This document shows, piece after piece, positions 25,348-34,660 of a stretch of 64,000 nt of DNA; the stretch's first letter is position 1, and each line of letters begins with the position of its first letter. The DNA is from G963665215 sp963665215. Lineage in GTDB: Bacteria; Chloroflexota; Dehalococcoidia; Lucifugimonadales; CAUZJF01. The notes below the pieces were generated by a model, which was not told the origin of the DNA, did no database searches, and worked only from the letters and a program-made list of their open reading frames with translations. The stretch is from assembly GCA_963665215.2 (NCBI GenBank), contig CAXXWW010000014.1:124001-188000 (forward strand), in the 5' to 3' direction. The position numbers and the translations under genes were made by a program.

Positions 25348-26601
25348 ATGCAGCCCAGCATTAACCTCGCGGTGATCGGCCTCGGCGCGCGGGCCGTCGG
25401 CATGGTCAAGATATTCCTGGAGGTCTATCCCGACTTCAAGCTGGCCGTCGTGGCCGACCCGGACGAGCAGGGCGCTCGAGCTCGCCTGGCCGATCGCGGG
25501 ATTGATTCGAACGGCACCCTGTTCGTGACGGACGTAGATACCCTGCTGCAACATACGAACGGCCTGGATGCCATACTCGTCGGCACCCGATGCGACCTGC
25601 ACACTCCGCTTGCGGTCCAGGTCGCACCGACCGGACTGCCACTCTACCTGGAGAAGCCCGTCTCGGTGTCGTACGAGCAGCTCGCCGCGCTGCGGGACGC
25701 CTATCGCGGCCGGGAGAAGTCGGTCGTCGTCTCCTTCGGATTTCGGGGCATGCCGCTGTTTCAAGCCTTTCTGGACGTCGTACGCAGCGGGCGGCTGGGC
25801 ACGATAAATCAACTCCAGGCGATTAACAACGTGCGCTACGGCGGCATGTATTACCGCCGTTTCTACCGCGAGCACGACATCTCGGGCGGCCTGTGGCTCC
25901 AGAAGGCCACCCACGATTTCGACTACATCAACGCGGTGCTGGGCCGGCCCCTCATGATTACCGCCATGATGACGCGCAAGGTGTACGGCGGCGACATGCC
26001 CCACGACCTGTGGTGCTCGTCGTGCGACAAGGCCGAGACCTGCCTGGAGAGCCCTCAGGGCGTGGCGCGGCGCGGCGACCACGGCGGAATGGGTACCGGC
26101 GACCATCCCTGCGCCTTCGGGGACCGGATAATGAACCAGGACGCCGGCTCGGCCCTGATCATGTACGAGGGCGGCGTCCACGCCAGCTACACCCAGAACT
26201 TCGTGTCGCGCCGGGATACGGCGACGAGGGGAGCGATAGTCACCGGCTACGAGGCCACGGCCTCATTCGACATCCACACCGAGAAGGTGCGTGTAGTAGA
26301 CCACCATCGTGACCGCGTGGACAACATCGAAGTGAAGCGGCCCGGCGGCCATCACGGCGGCGACCAGGTGCTGGCCCGGAATTTCGTGGACGTCTGCCTG
26401 GGCCGCGCCGAGTCCCACGCCGACCTCAGTCGGGGGCTGCTGAGCGCGGCCATGTGCCTTGCGGCCCGTGAGTCGGCCCATCGCCAGACCTGGCTCCCTA
26501 TCCCCGACGTCCGCTCCGACGAGTTTCCGTCGGTGGCCGAGCCTGCCTACACGACGCCCGCGGATCTAGAGCCGGTGTTGTCATCACAGCCGAGGATGTA
26601 G
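25348..26601 (+). CDS. Gfo/Idh/MocA oxidoreductase with cysteine-cluster insertion
   Basis: A 417-residue oxidoreductase. GLGARA near residues 11-16, VADPDEQG, EKPVSVSYEQ near 101 with the lysine, and the second domain starting GFRGMPLFQ. The WLQKATHDFDYIN segment bears the expected substrate-site histidine and aspartate. Unusually, residues 223-255 hold C223-x2-C226-x5-C232 and C255, which would suit a bound zinc ion or iron-sulfur cluster and is not part of the standard fold. GAGGAGG precedes ATG 25348. It is the only plus-strand catabolic gene between two minus-strand operons. Confidence 0.83.
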   Translation: MQPSINLAVIGLGARAVGMVKIFLEVYPDFKLAVVADPDEQGARARLADRGIDSNGTLFVTDVDTLLQHTNGLDAILVGTRCDLHTPLAVQVAPTGLPLYLEKPVSVSYEQLAALRDAYRGREKSVVVSFGFRGMPLFQAFLDVVRSGRLGTINQLQAINNVRYGGMYYRRFYREHDISGGLWLQKATHDFDYINAVLGRPLMITAMMTRKVYGGDMPHDLWCSSCDKAETCLESPQGVARRGDHGGMGTGDHPCAFGDRIMNQDAGSALIMYEGGVHASYTQNFVSRRDTATRGAIVTGYEATASFDIHTEKVRVVDHHRDRVDNIEVKRPGGHHGGDQVLARNFVDVCLGRAESHADLSRGLLSAAMCLAARESAHRQTWLPIPDVRSDEFPSVAEPAYTTPADLEPVLSSQPRM

Positions 26602-26727
26602 GTCCTCGTTCGCCCCGAGTAGTCCTTCCACGGTGGAAAGACGTATCGAGGGGAGCCCGTCGAAGGGCCCGGGCCGGCGTGGATAGCGACCGAGGCCGGT
26701 CTTGGGCCCGCGGCGCCGTACGCAGCG

Positions 26728-26772
26728 CATGTTAGTCTACCCGTCGACCTGCTGCGGGCGCCGGTGGAGATA
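26728..26772 (+). pseudogene. scrap of a ThDP-enzyme gene (in gap 26602-26913)
   Basis: The bases CATGTTAGTCTACCC... translate as HVSLPVDLLRAPVE, matching HVSLPFDLLQAPLE of the ThDP enzyme at 39414, with near identity at base level over about 40 bases. It is an isolated fragment. The rest of the gap shows nothing else recognisable. Confidence 0.5.
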
Positions 26773-26913
26773 AATCTGCTGCACCGTCCTCTTTACGTCC
26801 TGGTGGGAAAGTGGGGTGGGCAAACGGCCTGGGGCCTTGAGGCCATGGCCGCGTTGGCATCTCAGTGCGACATCTCCCACACGCCCATGTACTCTCGGGG
26901 CGGGCGTTACGTG

Positions 26914-27921
26914 TCAGAGGTTAAAACGGGGCTCAACGTAGCTGTTTTCCTTGGCGTAAACCTGTAGCCGGCACCGAGTGCTGTCAACGACGATGACGCG
27001 GTCCTTCTCGTCGATCGCGATACCCCTTGGCCGATCGAATTTGCCCAGCGGGGACATGTCTTCGACTCTGCGGAACGCCGTATTGACTTCGGTATTGGCC
27101 TCCAGGATCTGTCTGCCCCACCGCGAAATCTCCATCGCGTCGCCGTAGAGGGCCGTCAGTATCTCGCCCGTGGCGTCGTAGATTTGTACTCGCTTGTTGC
27201 CCCAATCGGTCACGTACACGTCGCCCTGGCTGTCAACGGCCACATCCGCCGGGTGGTTCAACTCACCTACATCCGAACTGGAGCCGATGCTCATAAGGAA
27301 CGAGCCGTCGGGAGCGAATTTCTGGACACGGTTGTTCCCCCAGTCGGCTACATAGATGTCACCCTTGCCATCTATCGTGACCCCCCAGGGTCGGTCGAAC
27401 TGGCCTTCAGCGACGCCGGCGCTGCCCCAACCGCCGAGACTGGCGCCGTCGCGCGCGAATTGCTGGAGTCGGTGATTGAATGTGTCGACCACGTACAGAG
27501 TATCATCGCTGTCGAAGGCAAGGCCGGATGGGCCGCTGAACTGGCCTGGGCCGGAGCCTGCCCGTCCCCAGGAGTCCAGCTTCTGGCCGTCCGCGCTATA
27601 GACGCGAATCAAGTTGTCGTACTCGTCCGAGCAGTAGAGGTCGCCCTGGCTATCCAGGGCAAGTCCCGCGGGCCAGGTAAAATGGCCCGTCGCAAACTCG
27701 CTTATGAACTCCTCTTCAATGGTTAGCTTCGTGATCCTGAGCCGGTCTTTGGATTTTACGGAGTCCATAGTTGCGAACTGGCCCCTGCTCACGACGTAGA
27801 GGATACCACCCGGGGCGACGGCAACGTCCGTGGGGTGAAGAAAGCCTTCGCCCTCGGTGGCGAAGGCCCCCAGAGAGTGACTGAAGCTCCAGGTCCGCCC
27901 GGACACGGTCGTGGTCAGCAT
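26914..27921 (-). CDS. NHL-repeat beta-propeller protein
   Basis: A 335-residue propeller made of NHL repeats. Repeating units of the type F.xPxGxAxDxxGxLYVxDxxNxRxQ are seen at least five times (for example PSGLAFDSDDTLYVVDTFNHRLQQF and PWGVTIDGKGDIYVADWGNNRVQKF regions). Such proteins serve as binding scaffolds or lyases. No signal peptide is seen. ATG 27921 lies 2 bases after the stop of the DUF1501 gene, which points to coupled translation, and it is the last gene of the DUF1800-DUF1501-NHL operon. Confidence 0.85.
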   Translation of the reverse strand: MLTTTVSGRTWSFSHSLGAFATEGEGFLHPTDVAVAPGGILYVVSRGQFATMDSVKSKDRLRITKLTIEEEFISEFATGHFTWPAGLALDSQGDLYCSDEYDNLIRVYSADGQKLDSWGRAGSGPGQFSGPSGLAFDSDDTLYVVDTFNHRLQQFARDGASLGGWGSAGVAEGQFDRPWGVTIDGKGDIYVADWGNNRVQKFAPDGSFLMSIGSSSDVGELNHPADVAVDSQGDVYVTDWGNKRVQIYDATGEILTALYGDAMEISRWGRQILEANTEVNTAFRRVEDMSPLGKFDRPRGIAIDEKDRVIVVDSTRCRLQVYAKENSYVEPRFNL

Positions 27922-27923
27922 GC

Positions 27924-29057
27924 TTAACCTTGGATGAAGCCTGGATGCTCGAACCGGCCGTTTGTGATAGGCGCGGCGTCGAGGCCCAGCCAATCTTCGA
28001 CGATGTTGGAGTAGGCGCCTCGGAAGTCCAGATTCGAGACCATGTCGCCCTCGTAAAGCGCCGCCGCCCTGGTCTCAGGGTACTCTCCATACGAGCCACC
28101 CTTGACCCTTGGGCCTATGGCAAACGCCACGCCGGCAGCCCCATGGTCGGTACCAGAGCCGTTGTCGCGGACTCTGCGACCGAACTCGGAGAACAGGAAC
28201 ATTACGACGTTTTCGTCCGCACCATGCTCTCTGAGGTCAGACCAAAAGTCGGCGATTGCCTCGGACGCTTCGTTCCACAGCTTGGCGTGTGTGACGGCCT
28301 GTGATCCATGCGTGTCGAAGCTGCCATGCTCTGTGTAAAAGATACGAGTCCCCAGGTCGGCCAGATGGATCATGGCGATGTCGCGCAGGCTACCGGCGAT
28401 GCTGTTCGAGGCATATTCGACGCCGGAAGAATATGGCGCCAGAGCCGACTTCAAGACGTCGACCCCGTTGAGGAGGTCTGTACCAGTTCGGCTCAGATAG
28501 TCCATTACCACGCCAGTGCCCACAGCCGGGGCGTACATGGCGGCAAATCGCTCCAGCATCTTCGCGCGCCGCGCCTCCTGCTCAATCCCCGTCAGCAACC
28601 CGTAGGTTGAAAGGTTGGCAACGGACGACACAGAAGCGCCGGGGGCCGCCAGTGCTCGCGGCAGACCCTGGCCGATGTTTACTGCCGTCACGGGGTTCTC
28701 GCCCTTGGGATCAAGCTCTCGAATTACCTTGCCCAACCACCCCACGCTTGTCATATTGTCCGGCTCAGCGGTGTGCCAGATGTCCATTGACCTGAAGTGG
28801 GACCTGGAGGGGTTCTGGTAGCCGACGCCGTGAATAATCGCCATGTCTCCCCGAACGTAAATCTCCTTCATCTCGCCCATGGACGGGTGAAACCCAACCT
28901 CGTCGTCCAGTTTGAGGACTGCAGACTCCGGTATTCCCAGCGCTGGCCTGCTGTCGTAGTAGTTGGGATCGGCGTAGGGGATAACGGTGTTCATGTAGTC
29001 GTTGCCGCCGGTGAGTTGCAGCACCACCAGCACAGGGGCCTTGTCTGTTGTAGTCAT
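27924..29057 (-). CDS. DUF1501 family protein
   Basis: A 377-residue member of the DUF1501 family, related in fold to alkaline-phosphatase/sulfatase-type enzymes. Seen: LQLTGGNDYMNTVIPY at the N-terminus, HGVGYQNPSRSHFRSMDIWHTA, TEHGSFDTHGSQ and FSEFGRRVRDNGSGTDHG, the histidine- and aspartate-rich blocks normal for the family. Many members have a twin-arginine signal; this one begins directly with the domain, so it appears cytoplasmic. It lies 40 bases after the DUF1800 gene, its usual partner. The biochemical role of the pair is not established. Confidence 0.88.
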   Translation of the reverse strand: MTTTDKAPVLVVLQLTGGNDYMNTVIPYADPNYYDSRPALGIPESAVLKLDDEVGFHPSMGEMKEIYVRGDMAIIHGVGYQNPSRSHFRSMDIWHTAEPDNMTSVGWLGKVIRELDPKGENPVTAVNIGQGLPRALAAPGASVSSVANLSTYGLLTGIEQEARRAKMLERFAAMYAPAVGTGVVMDYLSRTGTDLLNGVDVLKSALAPYSSGVEYASNSIAGSLRDIAMIHLADLGTRIFYTEHGSFDTHGSQAVTHAKLWNEASEAIADFWSDLREHGADENVVMFLFSEFGRRVRDNGSGTDHGAAGVAFAIGPRVKGGSYGEYPETRAAALYEGDMVSNLDFRGAYSNIVEDWLGLDAAPITNGRFEHPGFIQG

Positions 29058-29097
29058 GGCATTCTCCCTATACGCTCAGAGGCCGTTGCAGAAGAGA

Positions 29098-30513
29098 TTA
29101 GCCTAACTGGTACTCTCTGGTCGAGGCGATTAGCGCGAGGGTATCCCCGACGCGGCGGGATAGGTCGGCATAGCCTTCGTCGGTAGCCCAGCTCAGCGGC
29201 CCATCGCTCTCGGCGTGAGCCTCCAGCTCAATGCGTGTAGAATCGTCAACCTTGAGCGGACCGATCAGGTCGAGGCACCGTTCGACAAACGTATGAGGCG
29301 TGATTGAGGTACCCTCGGAGGCCACTCGCTTGATGATGTCCTGGACACCAGGTAGGTCGGTGTTGCTGACGCGGTCAACTACGAAGTTGATTCGCTTGGC
29401 CAGGGTACCGCTGTTGATCCACCCCTGGCCGGTGTGCCAGCCTTCGACGCTGGGTGGATCGATGATGCTTTGCCCCATATAGCCCGGCTCTTTAGCCACC
29501 GGCTCTATTATGGGAAGTCGAGGGTCAGGCCCCTCAAGGTCGCGGGTGAGCCTGATAGTGCCTACAAACACCTCGATAGGGCTTTTGACCTTCTGGTACA
29601 TGGCTTCCTTGAAAAAGTCCGAGTTGAAGAGCGTCTGCAGCACTGGCCACATTTCGTAGCCAGAGTCGACCAACGCATCGGACAGCGTCCGGACTGCCTC
29701 CGGGTCCCGCGGAGGCTCAGTGGGCCACAAGGGGACCGATGGCTCGTCGGCTACGAAGAAGTTGTACAGGTGCCGGGCGATGAACCTGTGGCACGCTGGC
29801 TGCTTGACGATAATGTCTATGATGTCCTCGCCATCGAAGCGCCCCTTTTGGCCAAGGAAGGTCTTCTCTGAGAAGTCATGGTCTTCGGGGCGGTAGGCGA
29901 ATTGCCAGTAGAAGCGCCCATAGGGTGAGGTCGGGATTTTGGCGCTGATGGTCCAGCCGGTGAAGGCGCGGGAGCACTCTAACACGTCCCTCTCGCTATA
30001 GTTTCCCACGCCCAGGGAGAACAGTTCGAGCAGCTCGCGCCCCCAGTTCTCGTTGGGAGCGTCTTTGTGGTTCAGGTTGTTGTCCAGCCAGAAAATCATG
30101 GCCGGGTCTTTAGCTAGCCGAACAAGCAACTCCTTGTAGCTGCCCATGCCATGATCGCGGAACATTTTGACCTGAGCGATCATATGGTTGGGCGCGTCGA
30201 CTTTGGCGTCTCCAGTGGCGAACAAATGATGGTAGAAGAGCGCCATCTTCTCCTGGAGGGGGCGTCTGGTGTGTATCAAGTAGTAGAGCCAGTGCGTGAC
30301 GCCCTGGACATGGCTGAATGCGACCTCGGTCATCGGGAGGTAACGGTAGAGCATATACTCGTCCACCTCAGGTTGCCCCTCGGGATGCACGAGTTCCTCT
30401 ACGGTCGCCTCATAGCCTTGCTCCGCGCGGCGCTCAAGCTCCTCACGTGTGGCCCCAAAACCGGCCCGCCGCATGAGATGGGCCATCAGTGCAATCTCTT
30501 TGCTGCTCGCCAT
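29098..30513 (-). CDS. DUF1800 family protein
   Basis: A 471-residue DUF1800 protein. Typical features: HLMRRAGFGATREELE at the N-terminus, LQEKMALFYHHLFAT, FWLDNNLNHKDAPNENWGRE-type block (the NxNxRELLEL motif), RAFTGWTI, HDFSEKTFLG, CHRFIARHLYNFF and PPSVEGWHTGQGWIN. AAGGAG lies 7 bases before ATG 30513. First gene of a three-gene operon with DUF1501 and an NHL propeller. The family co-occurs with DUF1501 across planctomycetes and Chloroflexota; function unknown. No signal peptide is visible. Confidence 0.88.
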   Translation of the reverse strand: MASSKEIALMAHLMRRAGFGATREELERRAEQGYEATVEELVHPEGQPEVDEYMLYRYLPMTEVAFSHVQGVTHWLYYLIHTRRPLQEKMALFYHHLFATGDAKVDAPNHMIAQVKMFRDHGMGSYKELLVRLAKDPAMIFWLDNNLNHKDAPNENWGRELLELFSLGVGNYSERDVLECSRAFTGWTISAKIPTSPYGRFYWQFAYRPEDHDFSEKTFLGQKGRFDGEDIIDIIVKQPACHRFIARHLYNFFVADEPSVPLWPTEPPRDPEAVRTLSDALVDSGYEMWPVLQTLFNSDFFKEAMYQKVKSPIEVFVGTIRLTRDLEGPDPRLPIIEPVAKEPGYMGQSIIDPPSVEGWHTGQGWINSGTLAKRINFVVDRVSNTDLPGVQDIIKRVASEGTSITPHTFVERCLDLIGPLKVDDSTRIELEAHAESDGPLSWATDEGYADLSRRVGDTLALIASTREYQLG

Positions 30514-30639
30514 ACTCGGCTCCTTGCCGCAGCCCTACACCAGGTGCACAGTTGGATTCAGGGCCGGCGGACCGGATACAACCATGTCAGTGCTCCACAC
30601 GAGACCACAGACACCAAATTCGCGAATCGTTGCGCTCGT

Positions 30640-30950
30640 GGGTCGATTATGCTTGACCGACATTTCCCCCGACATTTCCCATATCAAGCTACCTGGAGCC
30701 AGGCAACGCACCATCCTCGACTAGAGCCATGGTAGTTTCATACGCCAATGCCGTCAACCATCGCGTCAAGCTTACTAAACCATCTGTCGGCGTCGTGAAC
30801 TGGCGTTCGATGGGCAGCGGAAGTGGCTTTTACCAGGTTTGCAGGGCACGCACCTCCCCCTTGGCTGTCCCTTATCACCTCCGATGACCTCGAGGATATT
30901 CGCTACCCCGGTGCTGGATGGAGCCCGTTGAAGGCTGCGAACCCGGTGCA
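30640..30950 (-). repeat. dispersed repeat D, extended reverse copy
   Basis: The reverse complement of this segment matches 41225-41465: one half contains the CCATGGCTCT...GATGGTG block (30648-30745), the other GTTTGCAGGGC...CACCTCNGATGACCTCNAGGAT (30838-30900). The two halves occur in the same order in both places, so this is one longer repeat unit of about 250-300 bases. No open gene covers it. Bases 30514-30639 show nothing else. Confidence 0.55.
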
Positions 30951-31117
30951 GACATGCCAAACACGGTCTCGGGAGCCATATGGAGACCGCAAATCGAAAG
31001 ACCATCCTTCTGGGCGTCAGATCGCGATTGACGGCATCGGAGGCTGGTGCTATGGTTCAGCCCATCACCCTCGCCCCTCTGAGATGGGAGTTGTCGGCGC
31101 ATCCTTGACGGAGCCAT

Positions 31118-31377
31118 AGCAGGCTGATCCGCCGGCGGCGGATGGGGTGTCCCTCAGATCCTATTACTGAACCTTTCCTGGCCAGGAGGGGCTTTGCACC
31201 CAAAGGTGGAATGCGCAGGCGTGGTTCGACAGGCTCACCACGAACGGAGCTATAAACCAACCGTTCGCCCTGAGCTTGTCGAAGGGCAATTCACACGACC
31301 GCGCCACTTCTTGTGCAAAGCCGCCAGGAGGGGGCTAGGGGGATGGTCGTCCGCCTGAGGCGGATCAGCACCCTGCT
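31118..31377. repeat. dispersed repeat R, copy 2
   Basis: Ends AGCAGGCTGATCCGCC and GGCGGATCAGCACCCTGCT are imperfect inverted repeats. It shares CCCTCAGATC.TATTACTGAACC and TCCTGGCCAGG with the copy at 3260, but the middle differs, and carries GCCCTGAGCTTGTCGAAGGGC. It lies just upstream of the ThDP enzyme gene. Confidence 0.6.
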
Positions 31378-31400
31378 TGAGAAATGGAAGGATCGGTCCG

Positions 31401-33041
31401 ATGAGCCTCGTATCTGAGACCGTGGAGACGAGGGTTGAGCACAAGGTCGCTGCGGCCTTGAAGCGCAACGGCGTGCCCTACGTCTTTGGCATGCCAGGAG
31501 GCGGGAGCTCCATCGACCTGATCGAGGCCTGCCGGGGAGAGGGCATCCCCTTCATTCTAGTCCAGCACGAGACATCGGCGGCCCTGATGGCGGTGGTGTG
31601 CGGCGAGCTCACTGGCTCCTGCGGCGTGTCCATCTCCATCATGGCGACGGGAGCGGTAAATCTGGGTGGCGGGGCCGCCTACGCCTACCTGGAGCGGCAC
31701 CCGTTGCTCTGCATGACCGAGTGCTACGGGCCAGAGCAGGCGCCGTTGATGTCGCTTCAGAAGGTCGACCACGCGCAGGCGTTCGCGGCCTACTGCAAGG
31801 ACTCGGTCACCCTGGGCGCCGGCGAGCCCGGCCGCCAGATAGACGAGGCGATACGACTCGCCTTGACCGAGAGGCCGGGCCCGGTCCACATCGACTTCCC
31901 CCTCGACGTGGGCCCCTCCGGAGAGTCTTACACCAATGCCGGCCCGGGTGAGCCGGCCTTGTCGACCATTGACGGCGACCTGGACGCCATCGCCGACGCG
32001 ATCAATGAGGCCAAGCGGCCCATGCTGATCGCTGGGCCGGTGGTGCTGCGCCAGCACGCCGGGAAGAACCTGCTCCGCCTGGCGGAGAAGCCGCAGATGG
32101 CGGTTATGGTCACCTCGAAGGCGCGAGGGGTGGTCCCTGAGGACCACCCACTATACGCCGGCGTGATGTCCGGTGTGTACACGGCCGGCACGCTAGAAGA
32201 GCGTATCGTCGCCAGGAGCGATACGATCGTGGCGGTCGGCCTGGACCGCATGGAGCTGCTGAGCCCCTGGCGGTATGCGCAGACGCTCCTGGCGCTCGAC
32301 GCAATCAACGTCCCGCCAGAGGAGGCCGTTGGCCGGCCGGCGTTCACGGCCGCGGGTCCGCTGCCGGAGTTGTTGGACTCGCTGACCGACGGCTTGCGAG
32401 AGCGACGGGCGTGGCATGCGCCCGAGATTCGGGAGTATTGGGACGAGGCGATTCGTGTCCTCGGAGCTGGGGATACGGACCTGAACGCGGCCGCTGTTCT
32501 GGCCCATGCGCGCCGGGCGGCCCCGAACGACGCCATCGTGACAACCGAGGCCGGAGTTTACGGCAGGGTCAACCTGTACGCCTGGAAGGTGTACGAGCCC
32601 GGCACATACTTCGACTCAAGCGGCGCGAACACAATGGGATTTTCCATACCGGCGGCCCTGGCGGCATCCCTGGTGAAGCCCGACCGGAAGACGATCTGCC
32701 TCGTGGGCGACGCCGGCTTTCTGATGCGGGCCGCCGAGCTGGAGACGGCGGCGCGACTGAATCTCGCTCCCACCATCATCATCTTCGAGGACGGCACTCT
32801 GGGGATGATCCGCATCAAGCAGCGGTCAAAGGAGTACGCCCGAGACGGGGTGGACCTCGCGCAGACGGACTTCGTCCGCCTCGCCGAGAGCTTCGGCGGC
32901 ACCGGGTGGGAGGTGCGCACCCTGGAACAGTTCGACAGCGCGTTCGGGAGCGCCCTGGAGTCGGACCGGCTGAGTGTGATTGACGTCCGCCTGGACCCTG
33001 ACGTCTATGCCGGGCACATCAAGCCAATACGTGGGCTCTAG
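31401..33041 (+). CDS. ThDP-dependent enzyme, acetolactate-synthase-like
   Basis: A 546-residue thiamine-diphosphate enzyme with the three domains of the family: N-terminal pyrimidine-binding domain with VLQHETSAAL-type block (QHE glutamate near residue 54), central domain with KRPMLIAGPVVLR, and C-terminal pyrophosphate domain with GDAGFLMRAAELETAARL near 438-455 and IIIFEDGTLGMI, a variant of the GDG...N motif. It could be a decarboxylase, a carboligase or a sulfoacetaldehyde/oxalyl-CoA-type lyase; substrate is unknown. ATG 31401 is preceded by GGAAGGA. A second, quite different member is at 39414. Confidence 0.82.
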   Translation: MSLVSETVETRVEHKVAAALKRNGVPYVFGMPGGGSSIDLIEACRGEGIPFILVQHETSAALMAVVCGELTGSCGVSISIMATGAVNLGGGAAYAYLERHPLLCMTECYGPEQAPLMSLQKVDHAQAFAAYCKDSVTLGAGEPGRQIDEAIRLALTERPGPVHIDFPLDVGPSGESYTNAGPGEPALSTIDGDLDAIADAINEAKRPMLIAGPVVLRQHAGKNLLRLAEKPQMAVMVTSKARGVVPEDHPLYAGVMSGVYTAGTLEERIVARSDTIVAVGLDRMELLSPWRYAQTLLALDAINVPPEEAVGRPAFTAAGPLPELLDSLTDGLRERRAWHAPEIREYWDEAIRVLGAGDTDLNAAAVLAHARRAAPNDAIVTTEAGVYGRVNLYAWKVYEPGTYFDSSGANTMGFSIPAALAASLVKPDRKTICLVGDAGFLMRAAELETAARLNLAPTIIIFEDGTLGMIRIKQRSKEYARDGVDLAQTDFVRLAESFGGTGWEVRTLEQFDSAFGSALESDRLSVIDVRLDPDVYAGHIKPIRGL

Positions 33042-33184
33042 CGGGTCGTCACCGGCGGCCATGACGATGGGCCGAGGAGAGGACATGTCGTCCTGAGCCC
33101 CTTCGGCGCTGCTCAGGGTAAACTCCGGGAGGAATCTGGGGTCAGGCCGCTCGGAGTGGGACTTCTGCAGCCCTTCATTCCCAT

Positions 33185-33400
33185 TACGAGCTTACGGTCA
33201 GGCTCCATCCCACGGAGGTCAGGTTCGGAGAGGGGCACCGGATCCGTCTGGACCTCTCCAGACCGGACTTCCCTAACTTCGACCGCCACCACAACACGGC
33301 GGCCGACTTCTGGTCCGTCGACGAGCTCCGTGTGGCACGTCAGACCGTCTTCCATGATCGAGAGCATCCGTCGAGGCTAATCCTCCCCGTCGTGGCCTAG
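33185..33400 (+). pseudogene. C-terminal remnant of CocE/NonD-family hydrolase
   Basis: An open stretch ending in TAG reads YELTVRLHPTEVRF, GEGHRIRLDLSRPDFPNFD and ARQTVFHDREHPSRLILPV, a good match to the jelly-roll C-terminal domain of CocE/NonD (X-Pro dipeptidyl-peptidase-like) acyl hydrolases. The alpha/beta-hydrolase part is absent, and there is no start codon or ribosome site. The remainder of the gap 33042-33576 shows nothing else. Confidence 0.65.
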
Positions 33401-33576
33401 CCACTTGACAACACCCCGTCGGTGGACAGGTCGTCAGGACAAGTGGACCCAGTGTGGAGGACGCTGACCGTCACTCCTGTTGCATCGCCAGTCAGTGTCC
33501 GGGTTCGAGCCTTGTCCACCCATATGCCTGCAGCACCCCGAATATCCCGAGGTCTCGCAGTCCCTCCTGGCCGGCC

Positions 33577-34509
33577 TCAGTGCCCGAACCGCTCGTCCCG
33601 CCAGGAGTATAGTGGCTCCCAGTCGAAGAGTCGTTTCGCTCTGGCGGTCTCTATTGGCGCCTCGAACTCCCCGAGCTGCCTTCTCATGGGAACGGTGGGG
33701 TACACCTTGGCGATGGCCTCAGCCGTAGGTATGCCCAGCATGGTGTCCCGTGCATTGAGGAAAAACCGGTGGTGCCCCTTCCAATCGGCCTCGACGGCCA
33801 TGCGGCAGGCGCGGGCGGCGTCCTTGAGGTGGAGGTAGTTCCAGAAGGAGGAGGCCCTTTCGCCGGTATCCATGATCGGGTGAGCGCGCAGCTCCCGCAT
33901 GCGCTGGTCGTCCCACATGCCGTTGAAGCGCATGCTGGCTAGCTGCATGTGGGGGTCCCTCCGGGCGAAGGCGTCGGCCACATGCTCGCCCACCCATTTG
34001 CTCACGCTGTAGGCATCCCTGACCCAAGTGGGATGCTCCTCGTCGATTGGGAAGTACTTAGGGGGAATTAGCTTGCCACTCCTGTGTACCGTCGTACCCA
34101 GGCCCCCAATGGCGTTATACGACGAGCCCAGCACCACCTTGCCCACTCCAATCTGCTCCGCTGCGCGCATGACGTTCCACATCGACATGGTGTTGGCGGC
34201 GAAGACCAGCTCTTCTATGAAACCGACGTTCGTTGGCGCGGCCGCCAGGTGCACCACCGCATCGCACCCCTCCAGGGCCGAGACCACCTGGCCGTAGACG
34301 GTCACGTCAAACCGGACGAACTCAACCCTCGTACCCCAATTATCCCGCATGCTCGCGGCCGTCTCGCGGGAGGCGCCCCACGTACCGCTGTGGCTCAGGT
34401 CTCCGGGCCTCGCTGTGTCGGCGTTCAAGACATCGTAGTCGCGGCTCACCAGCTCGCTGATGACGTAATGACCCACCATGCCGCTTCCGCCGGTCACCAT
34501 GACTCTCAT
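33577..34509 (-). CDS. NAD-dependent epimerase/dehydratase
   Basis: A 310-residue extended SDR. TGGSGMVGHY at 6-15 binds NAD; HLAAAPTNVG, VVLGSSYNAIGG with the catalytic serine, and YSVSKWVGE (YxxxK) near 167-175 complete the active site. RSG...IPPKYFPIDEEHP precedes the tyrosine. Acts on a sugar or sugar nucleotide; which is not clear. The start at 34509 has a weak ribosome site. It follows the SDR at 34661 by 151 bases on the same strand. Confidence 0.82.
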   Translation of the reverse strand: MRVMVTGGSGMVGHYVISELVSRDYDVLNADTARPGDLSHSGTWGASRETAASMRDNWGTRVEFVRFDVTVYGQVVSALEGCDAVVHLAAAPTNVGFIEELVFAANTMSMWNVMRAAEQIGVGKVVLGSSYNAIGGLGTTVHRSGKLIPPKYFPIDEEHPTWVRDAYSVSKWVGEHVADAFARRDPHMQLASMRFNGMWDDQRMRELRAHPIMDTGERASSFWNYLHLKDAARACRMAVEADWKGHHRFFLNARDTMLGIPTAEAIAKVYPTVPMRRQLGEFEAPIETARAKRLFDWEPLYSWRDERFGH

Positions 34510-34660
34510 TGGGCGTAAGTCTTTCGCGCCGCTGAATCTCGCGCGGCTCTCGGCACGTGAAACGTGACATGGCAGAACTCTATGTTGAAATCCGGTGTAC
34601 CACGGTGTGGTATAGCCCCCTGCACCTTGGTGGTAGAGGCCAGATCTCCCTGTGGACGCA

